Shown here piece by piece: positions 7,055-7,276 of a DNA stretch of 7,276 nt (position 1 is its first letter; every line of letters begins with the position of its first letter). Source of the DNA: Chitinophagaceae bacterium (GTDB taxonomy: Bacteria > Bacteroidota > Bacteroidia > Chitinophagales > Chitinophagaceae); NCBI GenBank assembly GCA_947468255.1, contig CANIMM010000153.1:1-7276 (forward strand). Reading direction: 5' to 3'. The notes under the pieces are model-generated. The model ran no database searches, was not told the DNA's origin, and worked only from the letters and a program-made list of their open reading frames with translations. Both the position numbers and the translations under genes were made by a program.

Positions 7055-7276
7055 CTAATTCAATTTAGCATCTAATGTAGGATTCGAAAAGTCAACTTCG
7101 CTAAAATCTGTTACAACGTTATACAAAGTGTCACGTTCTATTGGTTTTCGTTTTACCTGTTTAATCAGCGTGACCAGTTCCTCTGTACTCATTGCTGGAT
7201 TTTGCTCTTCACTTCCAGCCATGCTGTAGATTTTAGTAGAATCATCGATCGTACCATCAATATCATTCACTCCAAA
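7055..7276 (-). CDS. mqnE: aminofutalosine synthase (MqnE), C-terminal fragment, 5'-truncated by the window edge
   Basis: The last 73 residues of a radical-SAM enzyme run in from the right edge on the minus strand. The frame is open to the window end and begins FGVNDIDGT, so the GTG (valine) codon at 7268-7270 is internal and not a start. FGVNDIDGT, followed by a short insert, AMSTEELVTLIKQ (28-40) and RKPIERDTLYNVV (43-55), matches the C-terminal pattern of MqnE/CofH-like proteins: a GxDDxDG motif, a helix, then a RxPVERxTxY-like ending. MqnE joins a radical from S-adenosylmethionine to 3-[(1-carboxyvinyl)oxy]benzoate to give 6-amino-6-deoxyfutalosine in the futalosine route to menaquinone. 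The CxxxCxxC cluster motif and barrel are outside the window, so the call rests on the C-terminus alone. The final 15 or so residues (DFSEVDFSNPTLDAKLN) look like a lineage-specific tail. MqnC and other CofH-like enzymes are less likely alternatives. Confidence 0.8.
   Translation of the reverse strand, partial: FGVNDIDGTIDDSTKIYSMAGSEEQNPAMSTEELVTLIKQVKRKPIERDTLYNVVTDFSEVDFSNPTLDAKLN

Noticed and set aside
1..7276. Mobile element, CRISPR array, tRNA/rRNA, riboswitch or defence/toxin system
   Set aside because: There are no direct-repeat arrays, transposase or integrase motifs, tRNA-like cloverleafs or known riboswitch cores, and no spacer exceeds 100 bases; all sizeable frames are explained by housekeeping-type families.

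Overview
The window is ordinary, densely coded chromosome from an AT-rich Bacteroidota bacterium. The topoisomerase IV subunits have the Bacteroidota form (EGDSASG in the ParE TOPRIM domain, YHPHGDASIGDAL in ParC). Start sites lack clear Shine-Dalgarno sequences. A YpdA-family flavoprotein and a futalosine-pathway enzyme (MqnE) lie next to each other. Together these fit Chitinophagaceae or a related lineage best; that placement is an inference from protein signatures, not from a database search.

Layout, plus strand (1-6050): the 3' three quarters of parE (topoisomerase IV subunit B, 5' end outside the window), a 97-base spacer, then a tight three-gene run: a class I SAM-dependent methyltransferase, a DUF1835/DUF3658 protein of unknown function, and a YaeR/GloA2-type VOC metalloprotein. 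Gaps inside the run are 14 and 5 bases. After a 65-base AT-rich spacer comes complete parC (topoisomerase IV subunit A, 838 residues). Layout, minus strand (7276-6081): the C-terminal end of mqnE (aminofutalosine synthase, 5' end outside the window), then ypdA (FAD/NAD(P)H oxidoreductase of the bacillithiol-disulfide reductase family) 8 bases downstream. The two blocks converge with 30 bases between the parC and ypdA stops.

ParE and ParC form the heterotetrameric topoisomerase IV that decatenates daughter chromosomes; here their genes flank three unrelated-looking small genes. MqnE works in menaquinone synthesis, and YpdA probably in low-molecular-weight thiol or other redox metabolism. No tRNA, rRNA, CRISPR array, insertion sequence, phage gene or defence system is visible, and no non-coding stretch exceeds 100 bases. 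I found no convincing new system. The points most worth a second look are the missing active-site cysteine in YpdA, the alanine at the main quinolone-resistance position of ParC, and the DUF1835 gene set between the topoisomerase genes.
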